A stretch of 7,283 nt of DNA from Acidobacteriota bacterium (lineage in GTDB: Bacteria; Acidobacteriota; Terriglobia; Terriglobales; Acidobacteriaceae): the NCBI GenBank assembly GCA_021801945.1, contig JAKABE010000159.1:1-7283 (forward strand). The letters are read 5' to 3'. Made by a program: the position numbers and the translations under genes. A model generated the notes under the pieces. It was not told the DNA's origin. It worked only from the letters and a program-made list of their open reading frames with translations, and did not search any database. Below are positions 1-6,639 of the stretch, in pieces; positions within the stretch are counted from its first letter, which is position 1; every line of letters begins with the position of its first letter.

Positions 1-297
1 GATAGTGTAGATCTTGGTGGACGGCAGCAGATCATGCACCTTTGCGGTGAGCTTGAGGAGCTTGAGAACAGCGCCCTGGTTCTTGACCGTGGTATAGGCG
101 CTTACCAGTTCACCCAACCCCGAGCTATCAATATAGTTGACATCTGCCATGTTGAGCAGGATGGTCTTCTGTCCCTTGCCGAGCAGGTTGCGAACGGCAT
201 CGCGCAACTGTACGCTGCCCTCACCCAAGGTGATGCGGCCGCTGAGGTCCAGAACGGTGACGCCGTCCACTTCACGGGAAGCAATTGCTAGTGCCAC
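1..297 (-). CDS. STAS-domain anti-sigma factor antagonist (RsbV/SpoIIAA type), 3' end cut off by the window edge
   Basis: This gene begins at a GTG (297-295) and runs off the left edge, so 99 residues are visible. STAS anti-anti-sigma proteins are about 110 residues long, so little is missing. The protein opens MALAIASREVDGVTVLDLSG, the usual first strands of a STAS fold. It carries D57-S58-S59-G60-L61-G62-E63-L64, the phosphorylation loop of the SpoIIAA/RsbV family. S58 is the expected target of the cognate serine kinase. When unphosphorylated, such proteins bind the anti-sigma kinase and free its partner in the cytosol. The GTG start is supported by GGAGGAA (complement of 304-310) seven bases upstream. 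The likely kinase is the next gene upstream on the same strand (859-419), after a 121-bp gap. No sigma factor is visible, so the controlled partner is unknown. The family call is secure; the pathway it controls is not. Confidence 0.93.
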   Translation of the reverse strand, partial: MALAIASREVDGVTVLDLSGRITLGEGSVQLRDAVRNLLGKGQKTILLNMADVNYIDSSGLGELVSAYTTVKNQGAVLKLLKLTAKVHDLLPSTKIYTI

Positions 298-303
298 GGA
301 AAA

Positions 304-352
304 TTCCTCCTTGTCAGTACTTCGGTTATAGCACTTTCGCAGCCCCGGCCAA
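304..352 (-). promoter_or_regulatory. Candidate sigma-70-like promoter and ribosome binding site of the STAS gene
   Basis: Read on the minus strand, TTGGCC (352-347) and TATAAC (330-325) are separated by 16 bases and match the -35 and -10 consensus at 4/6 and 5/6 positions. They lie just upstream of the Shine-Dalgarno GGAGGAA (310-304) and the GTG start at 297. This would let the antagonist be made independently of the kinase gene upstream. It is a pattern match only; consensus-like pairs also occur by chance. Confidence 0.4.
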
Positions 353-418
353 CGGAAGACTCACAATCGGCCCGGAAGGCAAGGAACAAACCCCTCCACC
401 CGCCTCCGCGCAAGCGCA

Positions 419-859
419 TTAAGTTTTGCCGGCCGCCGGCGCCAGGTGTTTGACCAGCGTCAACTCGGTCCCGGGATGCAGTTGTCGAAAGTGTACCTCA
501 TCCATAAGGGAACGGATAAGGAAGATGCCGCGCCCGGCGCCGCGGAGAAGATTTTCTGGCGCAAGCGGATCCGGGAGGGTTTCAGGATCGAAGCCCCGGC
601 CCTGGTCCGCAATGGTGAAGACCAGGTCGGCGCCGGTATTTTCGAAGGCCACGTCGATCGGCCGCGCCGGGTCGTATTCGTTTCCGTGCAGAACGGCATT
701 AATTGCCGCTTCCCGCACGGCCATGGCGATGTGGAAGCTCTGGTCTTCGTCCAGGCCCGCTTCTGCGGCCAGCTTTTCCGCGGCAGCCTCGACGGCGCCA
801 ACACTTTCGATGGTGGAACTGAGCCGAATCGTCTGCCGTCCTCTGCTGGGTGCGCTCAC
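419..859 (-). CDS. Anti-sigma factor serine/threonine kinase, RsbW-like HATPase (GHKL fold)
   Basis: This 146-residue cytosolic protein has the layout and length of RsbW/SpoIIAB-type kinases. The N-box is residues 49-64 (R49-E50-A-A-I-N54 through H58-G59-N60). The G1 box is D85-Q-G87-R-G89-F. The G2 box is G107-A-G-R-G-I112, followed by the helix LIRSLMDEV, and a final strand carries GTELTLVK (130-137). By family knowledge such proteins bind ATP, hold a sigma factor or other partner inactive, and phosphorylate the Ser of a STAS antagonist; the downstream STAS gene is the obvious substrate. The start is a GTG at 859. A GAGG stretch lies about 15 bases upstream, so the ribosome binding site is weak. 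The start overlaps, as GTGA, the stop of a doubtful 62-codon frame (see findings). Gene order is kinase then antagonist. Regulation of sigma, or of another output such as a PP2C phosphatase module, cannot be decided here. Confidence 0.92.
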   Translation of the reverse strand: MSAPSRGRQTIRLSSTIESVGAVEAAAEKLAAEAGLDEDQSFHIAMAVREAAINAVLHGNEYDPARPIDVAFENTGADLVFTIADQGRGFDPETLPDPLAPENLLRGAGRGIFLIRSLMDEVHFRQLHPGTELTLVKHLAPAAGKT

Positions 860-1313
860 CGGTCCGATTGTCCGCCTCGAGTCGGGATGCCCTCCCGCAG
901 GGAAATCTTCGTTTCCGGATACAGGCCAATACGCCTGCTGAACCTGCTGGCAGTTTCAAGTTCCGAACGCACATGTGTCAAGCAGAGCTCCGGCCTGGCG
1001 GCCAGATTGGACGGCGGTAACCGTGAGGAGCGCTTTGAACCCAAAAACTGAGATCCTCTCGGCGGCCAGTCCCTGGGTTACGGGGATTGCAAGGCCACCC
1101 TCGATGCCCGGTGGGTCCGCCTCCTGGCCCTGCCCGCGACGGCCCATCTGAGTCTCCATCCGCGCCGGACGAGCAGCTGCTTCTGGCAGCACGTCCTACT
1201 TCTCTCGTTGCCCGCCATTCGTCAGCCCGTGGCGCGAACCCAGTTCATTGCCCCGGAACTTCGTCGCTATCCCTCAGGCGTACTTCGCGTCTGAAGGTCT
1301 ACACTCAGAGACG
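860..1313. other. 454-bp divergent intergenic region, no convincing gene
   Basis: This region separates the leftward kinase gene from the rightward PRC-MgtE_N-CBS gene and should hold both promoters, but I could not pick a convincing -35/-10 pair. Open frames here are short and show no domain I recognise. The best is a minus-strand frame 1044-856 (62 codons, TTG start, AGAGGA nine bases upstream) whose TGA overlaps the kinase GTG; it is treated as a finding, not a gene. No strong inverted repeat or repeat array was seen. Confidence 0.6.
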
Positions 1314-2570
1314 ATGGAGCCGCGAACCACAACTCGGGTGAGCCTGACGGCACTGCTGGGCACGCCGGTCACCGACGCGCAGGGGCATTTGCGCGGGCGG
1401 CTCAAGGACATTGCCGTGGCCACCGGACCGGACGCCGGCAAGGTGGCCGGACTAGTCCTGAAGACGCGTTCCGGCCTCGCCATGGTGCCCGCACAGGAAG
1501 TGATGGAGACACCCGCGGGGTTGTTGGAGCTGCGCTCTCCGTCGGCGCTGGTCCCGCTCAAGGGCGAGGACAATTACCTCTACCTGCAACAAGACCTCAT
1601 GGACCGGCAAATCATCGACATCCACGGACGCAAAGTGGTCCGTGTCAACGACGTGGACCTGGAATGGCTGGGCCGCGGCTCGGCGCACCTGCTGCGCGTA
1701 GCCGAGGTGGAGGTGGGGATGCGTGGGGCCTTCCGGCGCATCTTCAAGGGGTTGTTGCCCCGCGCTCAACTGGATGCAGTGTCGCGCAAACTGGGGGCGC
1801 ACGGTATCCCCTGGCAGTTTGTCGACGTGATTGAAGTTGATCCCGCGCGGCGCGTGAAGCTGCGCATCGAGCACGAGAGGCTGGCCGAGATCCACCCCTC
1901 CGACTTGGCCGACATTCTGGAAGACCTTGCCCCCGCAGAGCGCGAAGCAGTGTTTACCTCGCTCGACGAAGAGGTAGCAGCGGAGGCTTTGGAGGAGGTC
2001 GAGCCCAAGCTGCAAAAAGCCCTCCTTGAAAAGCTCGACGAAGAGCGGATTGCGGACATCGTGGAGGAGATGGACCCTGGCGCGGCCGCGGACCTGCTCG
2101 CCGAACTCCCCGAAGACCAGTCCGACGCCATCCTGGAGGAGATGGAGCCGGAAGAGCGCCAGGAGGTCGAGGAACTCCTGGAGTTCGACGAGGACTCCGC
2201 CGCCGGCTGCATGACCACCGACTTTGTTTCCGTAGGCACCGACGCAACCGTGGCGCAAGCCGTGCAAGCCCTGCGCACCTTCGACGGCGATCCGGAAAGC
2301 GTAACGGAGATCTTTGTGCTCGATGACAAGCAAGTGCTGCGCGGAGCGATTCCGCTCGCTCGCCTGGCCATGGCCCAGCCGGAGACCCGGCTGAGTGTGC
2401 TTGCCGAGACGCGCGTGCTCTCCTGCCCCCTCGACATGAATCAGAACGAACTGGCCGAGATGTTCGATAAGTACAATCTCCACGCCCTGCCGGTGGTGGA
2501 CGCCCAGGAACGCATGGTCGGCGTGGTGCAGGCCGAGCAGGTGATCGCCTTTTTGCGTGAGAAGTTATAG
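1314..2570 (+). CDS. PRC-barrel / MgtE N-domain / CBS-pair protein without membrane domain (putative cation-sensing regulator)
   Basis: From ATG 1314 the protein has 418 residues and no hydrophobic segment long enough to cross a membrane. A PRC-barrel-like module covers about 9-85 (L-L-G-T-P-V-T-D then G-R-L-K-D-I), and a second PRC-like module about 92-180 (D-R-Q-I-I-D then V-N-D-V-D-L). The MgtE intracellular N domain is at about 193-293 (H194-P-S-D-L-A-D and repeated acidic helices ending in EFDEDSAAGCMTTDF). Two CBS repeats follow at about 296-352 and 360-416. In true MgtE Mg2+ channels these N and CBS domains sense cytosolic Mg2+ and gate a C-terminal pore; here the pore is absent. I infer a soluble sensor or accessory subunit. 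The frame is open back to a TTG at 1248, but the family-like sequence begins after 1314. The ribosome binding site is weak (GAAGG 16 bases upstream, CAGAGA nearer). An Nramp-like transporter lies about 4.3 kb downstream. Confidence 0.88.
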   Translation: MEPRTTTRVSLTALLGTPVTDAQGHLRGRLKDIAVATGPDAGKVAGLVLKTRSGLAMVPAQEVMETPAGLLELRSPSALVPLKGEDNYLYLQQDLMDRQIIDIHGRKVVRVNDVDLEWLGRGSAHLLRVAEVEVGMRGAFRRIFKGLLPRAQLDAVSRKLGAHGIPWQFVDVIEVDPARRVKLRIEHERLAEIHPSDLADILEDLAPAEREAVFTSLDEEVAAEALEEVEPKLQKALLEKLDEERIADIVEEMDPGAAADLLAELPEDQSDAILEEMEPEERQEVEELLEFDEDSAAGCMTTDFVSVGTDATVAQAVQALRTFDGDPESVTEIFVLDDKQVLRGAIPLARLAMAQPETRLSVLAETRVLSCPLDMNQNELAEMFDKYNLHALPVVDAQERMVGVVQAEQVIAFLREKL

Positions 2571-2702
2571 CACGCAATAGCGGCTTCCCTGAACGGAAGT
2601 AAGTTCCTCTGTCGGGAACCCGTCCGGGGCCCGCTTCCCCGCCCCAGCGAAATTCCCAAGAAAAAACCCGAATGGAGGGCAATCTGTGAAACAATCTTAA
2701 CG
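2571..2702 (+). other. Intergenic spacer with two small tandem hairpins and a 4-codon mini-ORF
   Basis: Two 5-bp stems follow the stop of the CBS gene: CTTCC/GGAAG (2584-2588 with 2595-2599) and GTTCC/GGAAC (2603-2607 with 2615-2619). Neither is followed by a T-run, so they are not textbook terminators. Near the right end GGAGGG (2674-2679) sits six bases before GTGAAACAATCTTAA (2686-2700), whose stop is two bases from the ATG of the next gene. Confidence 0.35.
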
Positions 2703-4196
2703 ATGCTCCAGTTTCCCAGAATCATTCAGGGGGGCATGGGCGTGGGCGTGTCAAATTGGCGCCTTGCCCAGGCGGTCTCCAAGCTCGGCCAGCTAGGCGT
2801 GGTGTCGGGCACAGCACTCGATTCGGTCTTTGTCCGCCGGCTGGCCGACGGCGACAAGGACGGGAACATGCGTAGGGGACTGGAAGCCTTTCCATTCAAG
2901 GAGATGGCTCGTCGTATCTGGCAGGAGTACTTTATTCCCGGGGGCAGACCCGCGGAGGCCGCCTATCCGCTCATTCCCATGCACCAGAAGCGCGATCCGC
3001 GCAAGCTCGTCGAGCTTTGCATTGTGGCCAATTTCGTCGAGGTCTTTCTGGCGCGCGAAGGCCATAAGAACCCGGTGGGAATTAATTTCCTTGAGAAAGT
3101 TCAGATGCCGCACTTGGCCTCTATCTATGGAGCCATGCTAGCCGGCGTGGGCTACGTGCTGATGGGCGCGGGTATCCCCCTGCATATTCCCGGCGTGCTG
3201 GATGCGTTCGCCGCCAGGCGGCCCGCTGAGTACCGGCTCGCCGTCGCCGGCGCGGCCCAGGCACAGCTGGCGGACATCGACACGCTGATGCTGCTCGATC
3301 CCTCTGCGTACGCCGAAGGCCCGCTGCCGGATTTGGAGAGACCGAAATTCCTGGCTATTGTTTCCTCCAACGTCCTGGCCGCAACCATGTTGCGGCGCGC
3401 CAACGGGCGTGTGGACGGATTTGTCATTGAGAGCCCCACGGCTGGAGGGCACAACGCACCGCCCAGGGGTAAGCTCCAGCTCAGCGCCGCCGGAGAGCCC
3501 GTCTATGGCGAGCGCGACCGGGTGAACCTCGCGGAGTTGCGCGAGATGGGCGTTCCCTTCTGGCTGGCGGGCGGCTATGGCAGTGCGGAAAAGCTGCACG
3601 AGGCGTTGGAGCAGGGCGCGGCAGGCGTGCAGGTGGGAACCGCGTTTGCGTTCAGCCGCGAATCGGGTTTGAGTGCCGATTTGAAAAAGCGGCTTCTCGA
3701 AAAGGCGATCGTAGGCGCGGGCCAGGTCTTCACCGACCCCTTGGCGTCGCCGACCGGATTTCCTTTTAAGGTGGCGCAGCTCGAAGGCACCTCTTCGGCC
3801 TTCACCATCTACGAAAACCGGCAGCGCGTATGCGATCTGGGTTATCTGCGCGAGCCATACGCTGCTGGCGAGGGCAAAATCGGCTATCGCTGTTCCGCAG
3901 AGCCCGTGGAAAACTACCTCGCCAAAGGCGGCAAAGTCGAAGATACGATCGGACGCAAATGCCTCTGCAATGCTCTGCTGGCGAACATCGGGCTGGCGCA
4001 GACGCGCAAGGACGCCTCGGTTGAGCCCGCGCTGGTGACGGTCGGCGACGATCTGAACACCATCGCCCGTTTCCTCAAGCCGGGCTGGGAGTCCTACGGC
4101 GCCGCTGACGTGGTTGCTTCCCTCCTGAATCAGAGCCCCGATCAGAGTCCGAAGAGCGATGCGGTGGCCGAGTCTGTGCTCGCAGTCACCAACTGA
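2703..4196 (+). CDS. FMN-dependent nitronate monooxygenase / PfaD-like oxidoreductase
   Basis: This 497-residue protein belongs to the NMO/2-nitropropane dioxygenase TIM-barrel superfamily. The N terminus carries IIQGGMGVGVSNWRLA (7-22), the FMN-binding start of the family. E243-S-P-T-A-G-G-H250-N holds the conserved GGH, with H250 the likely catalytic His. W287-L-A-G-G-Y-G-S and G308-V-Q-V-G-T-A-F form the FMN phosphate site. FabK and ordinary NMOs are near 320-360 residues; this one belongs to a longer, PfaD-like group with an extra segment at about 60-115 and a C-terminal extension after about 370 that holds C377, C397, C420 and C422. PfaD relatives serve as enoyl reductases in polyunsaturated fatty acid or polyketide synthesis, but no synthase gene is visible, so the substrate is unknown. 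ATG 2703 fits the family N terminus; its own Shine-Dalgarno is poor, since GGAGGG lies 23 bases upstream. Confidence 0.9.
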   Translation: MLQFPRIIQGGMGVGVSNWRLAQAVSKLGQLGVVSGTALDSVFVRRLADGDKDGNMRRGLEAFPFKEMARRIWQEYFIPGGRPAEAAYPLIPMHQKRDPRKLVELCIVANFVEVFLAREGHKNPVGINFLEKVQMPHLASIYGAMLAGVGYVLMGAGIPLHIPGVLDAFAARRPAEYRLAVAGAAQAQLADIDTLMLLDPSAYAEGPLPDLERPKFLAIVSSNVLAATMLRRANGRVDGFVIESPTAGGHNAPPRGKLQLSAAGEPVYGERDRVNLAELREMGVPFWLAGGYGSAEKLHEALEQGAAGVQVGTAFAFSRESGLSADLKKRLLEKAIVGAGQVFTDPLASPTGFPFKVAQLEGTSSAFTIYENRQRVCDLGYLREPYAAGEGKIGYRCSAEPVENYLAKGGKVEDTIGRKCLCNALLANIGLAQTRKDASVEPALVTVGDDLNTIARFLKPGWESYGAADVVASLLNQSPDQSPKSDAVAESVLAVTN

Positions 4197-4449
4197 TCCG
4201 GGCGGGGCGCCGCACACAAAAAATCGTGTCTTAGTGATACGAATCACCCTCCCTTTTCCTTCCCCTCCGGTCTAATGATGCAAATTCAAGGGAAGCTGCC
4301 GCGCCGCAGACTTTTCAGATGCAGGGTGCTCGGAAGCCGTACCCCTCCGGTTGCCCCATCCGTCCGCGAAGAACGAGACTTCGAAGGCACCGAGGGAGCG
4401 CGCCAGGGCCGAAACTCTCGAGCGCGGGGCTTGCCGGGAGGAATGTGCT
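4197..4449 (+). promoter_or_regulatory. Intergenic leader of the exported protein gene, with ribosome binding site
   Basis: The clear element is GGAGGA (4437-4442), seven bases before the ATG at 4450, which fixes the start of the next gene. A short GTGAT/ATCAC stem with a four-base loop follows the oxidoreductase stop by about 35 bases (near 4235-4248) and leads into a C/T-rich stretch; it is too weak to call a terminator. I see no confident promoter. Confidence 0.5.
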
Positions 4450-5103
4450 ATGAAGAAGCTCTCTTCGGCACCACTGGTGCTCATGCTCGCCCTCACTACA
4501 ATCATGGTGCTCGCGCAGCGCGGCGGGCGCGGTGGAGGTGGCGGCCAGCAGGGCCGTGGGCAGGGTCAGGGTACGATGACTGGCCCGGGTCCGTCAGCAA
4601 GACAAGGAACATTGGATCAAACTCGCGATCAGACGCGGGACCGGACGCGCCTTAGCCAGCAGGATCGCGATCGTCTGCGCAGTCAGGCGACCGCAGAGCA
4701 GCGGGACCAATTACGCACCTGTGACCAGACGATGAATCAGGCCCGGAAGCAGGCGCGGACCATCGCGCGCAGTGCCAACAGCCGCAGCTTTAGTACGGAT
4801 GACGCGGTTCGCCAACACCAGCAACTGCAGGAACAGCTTCGCACGCTCCAGCAGAATCGTGAACAACTCAACGCGGGGCTGAGCGAGGAGCAGAGAAACG
4901 CCGTCCAAGAGCGGAATCAGGCCATGCAGGAGATTCATGAGCGCATCCAGAATCGCCTGCAGGTGATGGATCAGGAATTGTCGGGCTCGGACGTCCGCTC
5001 GGCAGATCTTTCTCAGCAGGCAAGAGCTGTCGAACGCGATGTGAAGGTGTACCAGAAAGAGTTGCGGCAGATGGGTAAGGATCTGAGCCTGAAATCCGAT
5101 TAG
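4450..5103 (+). CDS. Exported Gln/Arg-rich helical protein, function unknown
   Basis: This 217-residue protein starts at ATG 4450, chosen because of the ideal GGAGGA seven bases upstream and the signal peptide right after it; an upstream in-frame ATG (4351) would bury that signal. Residues 1-22 are a Sec-type signal (KK, then the hydrophobic stretch LVLMLALTTIMVLA, likely cut after A22). Residues 23-41 are Gly/Arg/Gln-rich. Residues 56-67 repeat D-Q-T-R / D-Q-T-R / D-R-T-R. From about 68 to 210 the chain is almost all charged and Gln residues with regularly spaced Leu, predicting long helices or coiled coil. Segments such as L144-S-E-E-Q148 recall the LTxxQ motif of periplasmic Spy/CpxP proteins, but the match is loose. 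One Cys (C91) is present. I do not recognise a named family. It is probably periplasmic. A co-transcribed partner is not evident, since 253 bp separate it from the gene before. Confidence 0.8.
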   Translation: MKKLSSAPLVLMLALTTIMVLAQRGGRGGGGGQQGRGQGQGTMTGPGPSARQGTLDQTRDQTRDRTRLSQQDRDRLRSQATAEQRDQLRTCDQTMNQARKQARTIARSANSRSFSTDDAVRQHQQLQEQLRTLQQNREQLNAGLSEEQRNAVQERNQAMQEIHERIQNRLQVMDQELSGSDVRSADLSQQARAVERDVKVYQKELRQMGKDLSLKSD

Positions 5104-5451
5104 TACAGTGCTTGCGCGATTTGGCAATGAATGATGAGCAGCGCCGTCTGGAGCCCGCGGGAATACCGGTTCTTTGTTTTTGCGGCTAGGGCGCTTTCGC
5201 TTCTGCACTTTGCAGAAACTGTGCGGGCAAGTGGGCTTTGCCTTGGCAAAAGCCCGCCTTGCACCAAGCTGCAATGTCAATCAATGAAGTGAAAGCGCTC
5301 TGGAGTGGAAAGCCTCCGACTATTTGCGAATCCACGTGGACACAGCACAAGGTGGGATCGCAAACTCCTCTTTGGCTGATGCGCAACCGGTGACAGCGGT
5401 CCGGCGTAAGGTCTGTCTGTGGTCCGGATTTCCAGCCGGCCACTGAATCTC
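5104..5451. other. 348-bp convergent intergenic region with hairpins, no gene
   Basis: This spacer lies between the rightward exported-protein gene and the leftward GH172 gene. It contains TTCTGC/GCAGAA (5201-5206 with 5212-5217, five-base loop). A second inverted repeat pairs GGGCTTTGC (5233-5241) with GCAAAAGCCC (5246-5255), with one unpaired A and a short CTTG loop. Either could end transcription of the rightward gene, although neither is followed by a T-run. Open frames here are antisense extensions of neighbours and look spurious. Confidence 0.5.
5201..5255 (+). terminator. Possible transcription terminator (two consecutive hairpins)
   Basis: The first stem is 6 bp (5201-5206 / 5212-5217). 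The second is about 9 bp with a single-A bulge (5233-5241 / 5246-5255). They lie about 100-150 bp past the stop of the exported-protein gene, in a convergent gap where termination is expected. No U-tract follows, so an intrinsic mechanism is doubtful. Confidence 0.25.
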
Positions 5452-5464
5452 TCAGTCGGCCGGC
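5435..5464 (-). terminator. Strong hairpin enclosing the stop codon of the GH172 gene
   Basis: GCCGGCCACTGA (5435-5446) pairs with TCAGTCGGCCGGC (5452-5464), giving 12 bp with a single unpaired base at 5457 and a five-base loop. The TGA stop of the leftward gene is 5454-5452, so it sits at the top of the stem. The position suggests transcript-end formation or 3' protection, but no T-run follows on the minus strand. Confidence 0.45.
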
Positions 5465-6639
5465 GCCGGCGCAACGCCTCCTTGCCCGCCCACAGCGAAC
5501 ACCCTGGGAATTCTCTCTGCCGGGGCGGGCAGCGCGGGAAACGGCGCGTGCGGCTCGGTCTGGTACCAGTAGGCCGTCGAATAAAAGTTGTCAGAGCGGT
5601 TGTTGGCCGTGCCGTGCTCAATGGTCACGCGGATCGACTTCTCGAAGGCGATGGGGCCCTCGACCAACCAGCGGTACATGCAATAGCGGCCGCCGATACG
5701 CTCCGCATCCACGACGTAAGGCGCGCCCTGGTGCTGGTTGGCGAAGGCCTCGCGGCCAAAGTCCCAGGCCCCGTTGTAGAAGTCTTCGGTGCCCGTGCCG
5801 TTGATAGTAGGCATCCTGCTGCCGTCGATAAAGATCATGTCGTCGCCCTCGCCGAACCAGCCGTTCTGGTTCTGCAAGACAGCTTGGGTAACGCCCACAA
5901 AATGCCCTCTGCCAACGGCCTCTAAGAAAACATAGTTGTCCCGGCCGCTCAGATTCTTACCGCCGCTGACGACCGCCTTGCAGGGAGCGGCCTGGCGATA
6001 CTGTGCGTGGAAGCGGCCCAGGCCGTCCGGCAGGGTGGGCAGAGTGACATAATCGACCGCGAAGTAGAGGCTGCGTGTGCGGATCGGCCCTTCGTTGGTC
6101 AGTGTCAGACGGGCCGCGGAGGCAAAGGGCATTTGGAAGTAGGCATTGAGTGCCTTGATGGGCGCCACGGCCAGCAGCGCCGACTGGTAAACGAAGTATT
6201 CGCCCAATCCAAGACCGAAGAAGTCGCCGATGGGGACCTCGACGGAGGGCGAAGATTCACCATCCCACCAAGCGCGGAGGATGAGGTTCTTGAGATGCAT
6301 AGGGTCGGTCGAGTTGATGGTGAACCACAGGTGGGTGATGACCCCGGCGCCGGTGACATCGAGGAGCGTGAAAGCCTGGGCGGGTTCGACAACGACCCAG
6401 TCCTCGTTTCCGCCCGTGCGGTCCCAGCTTGAGGAGCGCTCGTTCTTGTAGCTGCGCAGGCGGGCCAGCGCGAAGAGTTCCTCGGACGCCGCCGGCTCCG
6501 GGCTGGCGGGCGCGGCGGCCAGTGCGGCGGGCGCGTTCATTCCCAGAAGCGCCGCGGCGGAGACACCGGTAGCCGAGGCCAACGTGCCGAGCAGCCTGCG
6601 GCGTGAGGGAAGGCTTTTTTTGAAATCGAGCGGGTGCAT
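5452..6639 (-). CDS. Tat-exported DUF2961 / GH172-family candidate glycoside hydrolase
   Basis: This 395-residue protein starts at ATG 6639, with GGAGGAA (complement of 6646-6652) at good spacing. It opens with a twin-arginine signal: S12-R-R-R-L-L-G, a hydrophobic stretch, and an Ala-rich cleavage region near 40-44, so it is exported folded. The rest is one DUF2961 domain: G97-A-G-V-I-T-H-L-W-F-T, the I137-G-D-F-F-G loop, M170-P-F, and G281-T-G-T-E-D-F-Y-N-G. DUF2961 is now GH172, whose studied members act on fructofuranosides (difructose dianhydride I) and on D-arabinofuranosides. From memory, catalytic Glu residues E270 and E291 of the difructose enzyme are 21 apart. Here E264 (in GEGDD) and E285 (in GTED) are also 21 apart and are the likely pair. 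The substrate is not known and no sugar-transport genes are adjacent. It is divergent from the Nramp-like gene across 206 bp. Confidence 0.9.
   Translation of the reverse strand: MHPLDFKKSLPSRRRLLGTLASATGVSAAALLGMNAPAALAAAPASPEPAASEELFALARLRSYKNERSSSWDRTGGNEDWVVVEPAQAFTLLDVTGAGVITHLWFTINSTDPMHLKNLILRAWWDGESSPSVEVPIGDFFGLGLGEYFVYQSALLAVAPIKALNAYFQMPFASAARLTLTNEGPIRTRSLYFAVDYVTLPTLPDGLGRFHAQYRQAAPCKAVVSGGKNLSGRDNYVFLEAVGRGHFVGVTQAVLQNQNGWFGEGDDMIFIDGSRMPTINGTGTEDFYNGAWDFGREAFANQHQGAPYVVDAERIGGRYCMYRWLVEGPIAFEKSIRVTIEHGTANNRSDNFYSTAYWYQTEPHAPFPALPAPAERIPRVFAVGGQGGVAPAPAD

Noticed and set aside
446..1051. A long plus-strand open frame of about 200 codons opposite the kinase gene
   Set aside because: It is antisense to a gene with complete HATPase motifs, and its own translation shows no domain; high GC makes such shadows common.
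956..1192. A 78-codon minus-strand frame in the divergent region
   Set aside because: No motif, no clear Shine-Dalgarno, and no link to either neighbour.
1248..1313. A longer N terminus for the MgtE_N/CBS protein from TTG 1248
   Set aside because: The extra 22 residues match no part of the PRC domain, and TTG 1248 has no Shine-Dalgarno; ATG 1314 starts nine residues before the domain.
1452..2483. A 343-codon minus-strand frame opposite the MgtE_N/CBS gene
   Set aside because: His/Leu/Gln-rich translation typical of the complement of a high-GC gene; the plus strand encodes clear PRC, MgtE_N and CBS domains.
3138..4247. A 369-codon minus-strand frame opposite the oxidoreductase gene
   Set aside because: It mirrors the codon structure of the plus-strand NMO gene and has no recognisable motif or ribosome binding site.
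4262..4351. A 10-bp direct repeat CCCCTCCGGT at 4262-4271 and 4342-4351
   Set aside because: Short, two copies only, in GC-rich spacer; too easily explained by chance and not flanking any mobile element.
4275..4655. A plus-strand frame overlapping the start of the exported-protein gene
   Set aside because: Low-complexity Arg/Gly/Pro translation in a different frame; the signal peptide and Shine-Dalgarno support the 4450 start instead.
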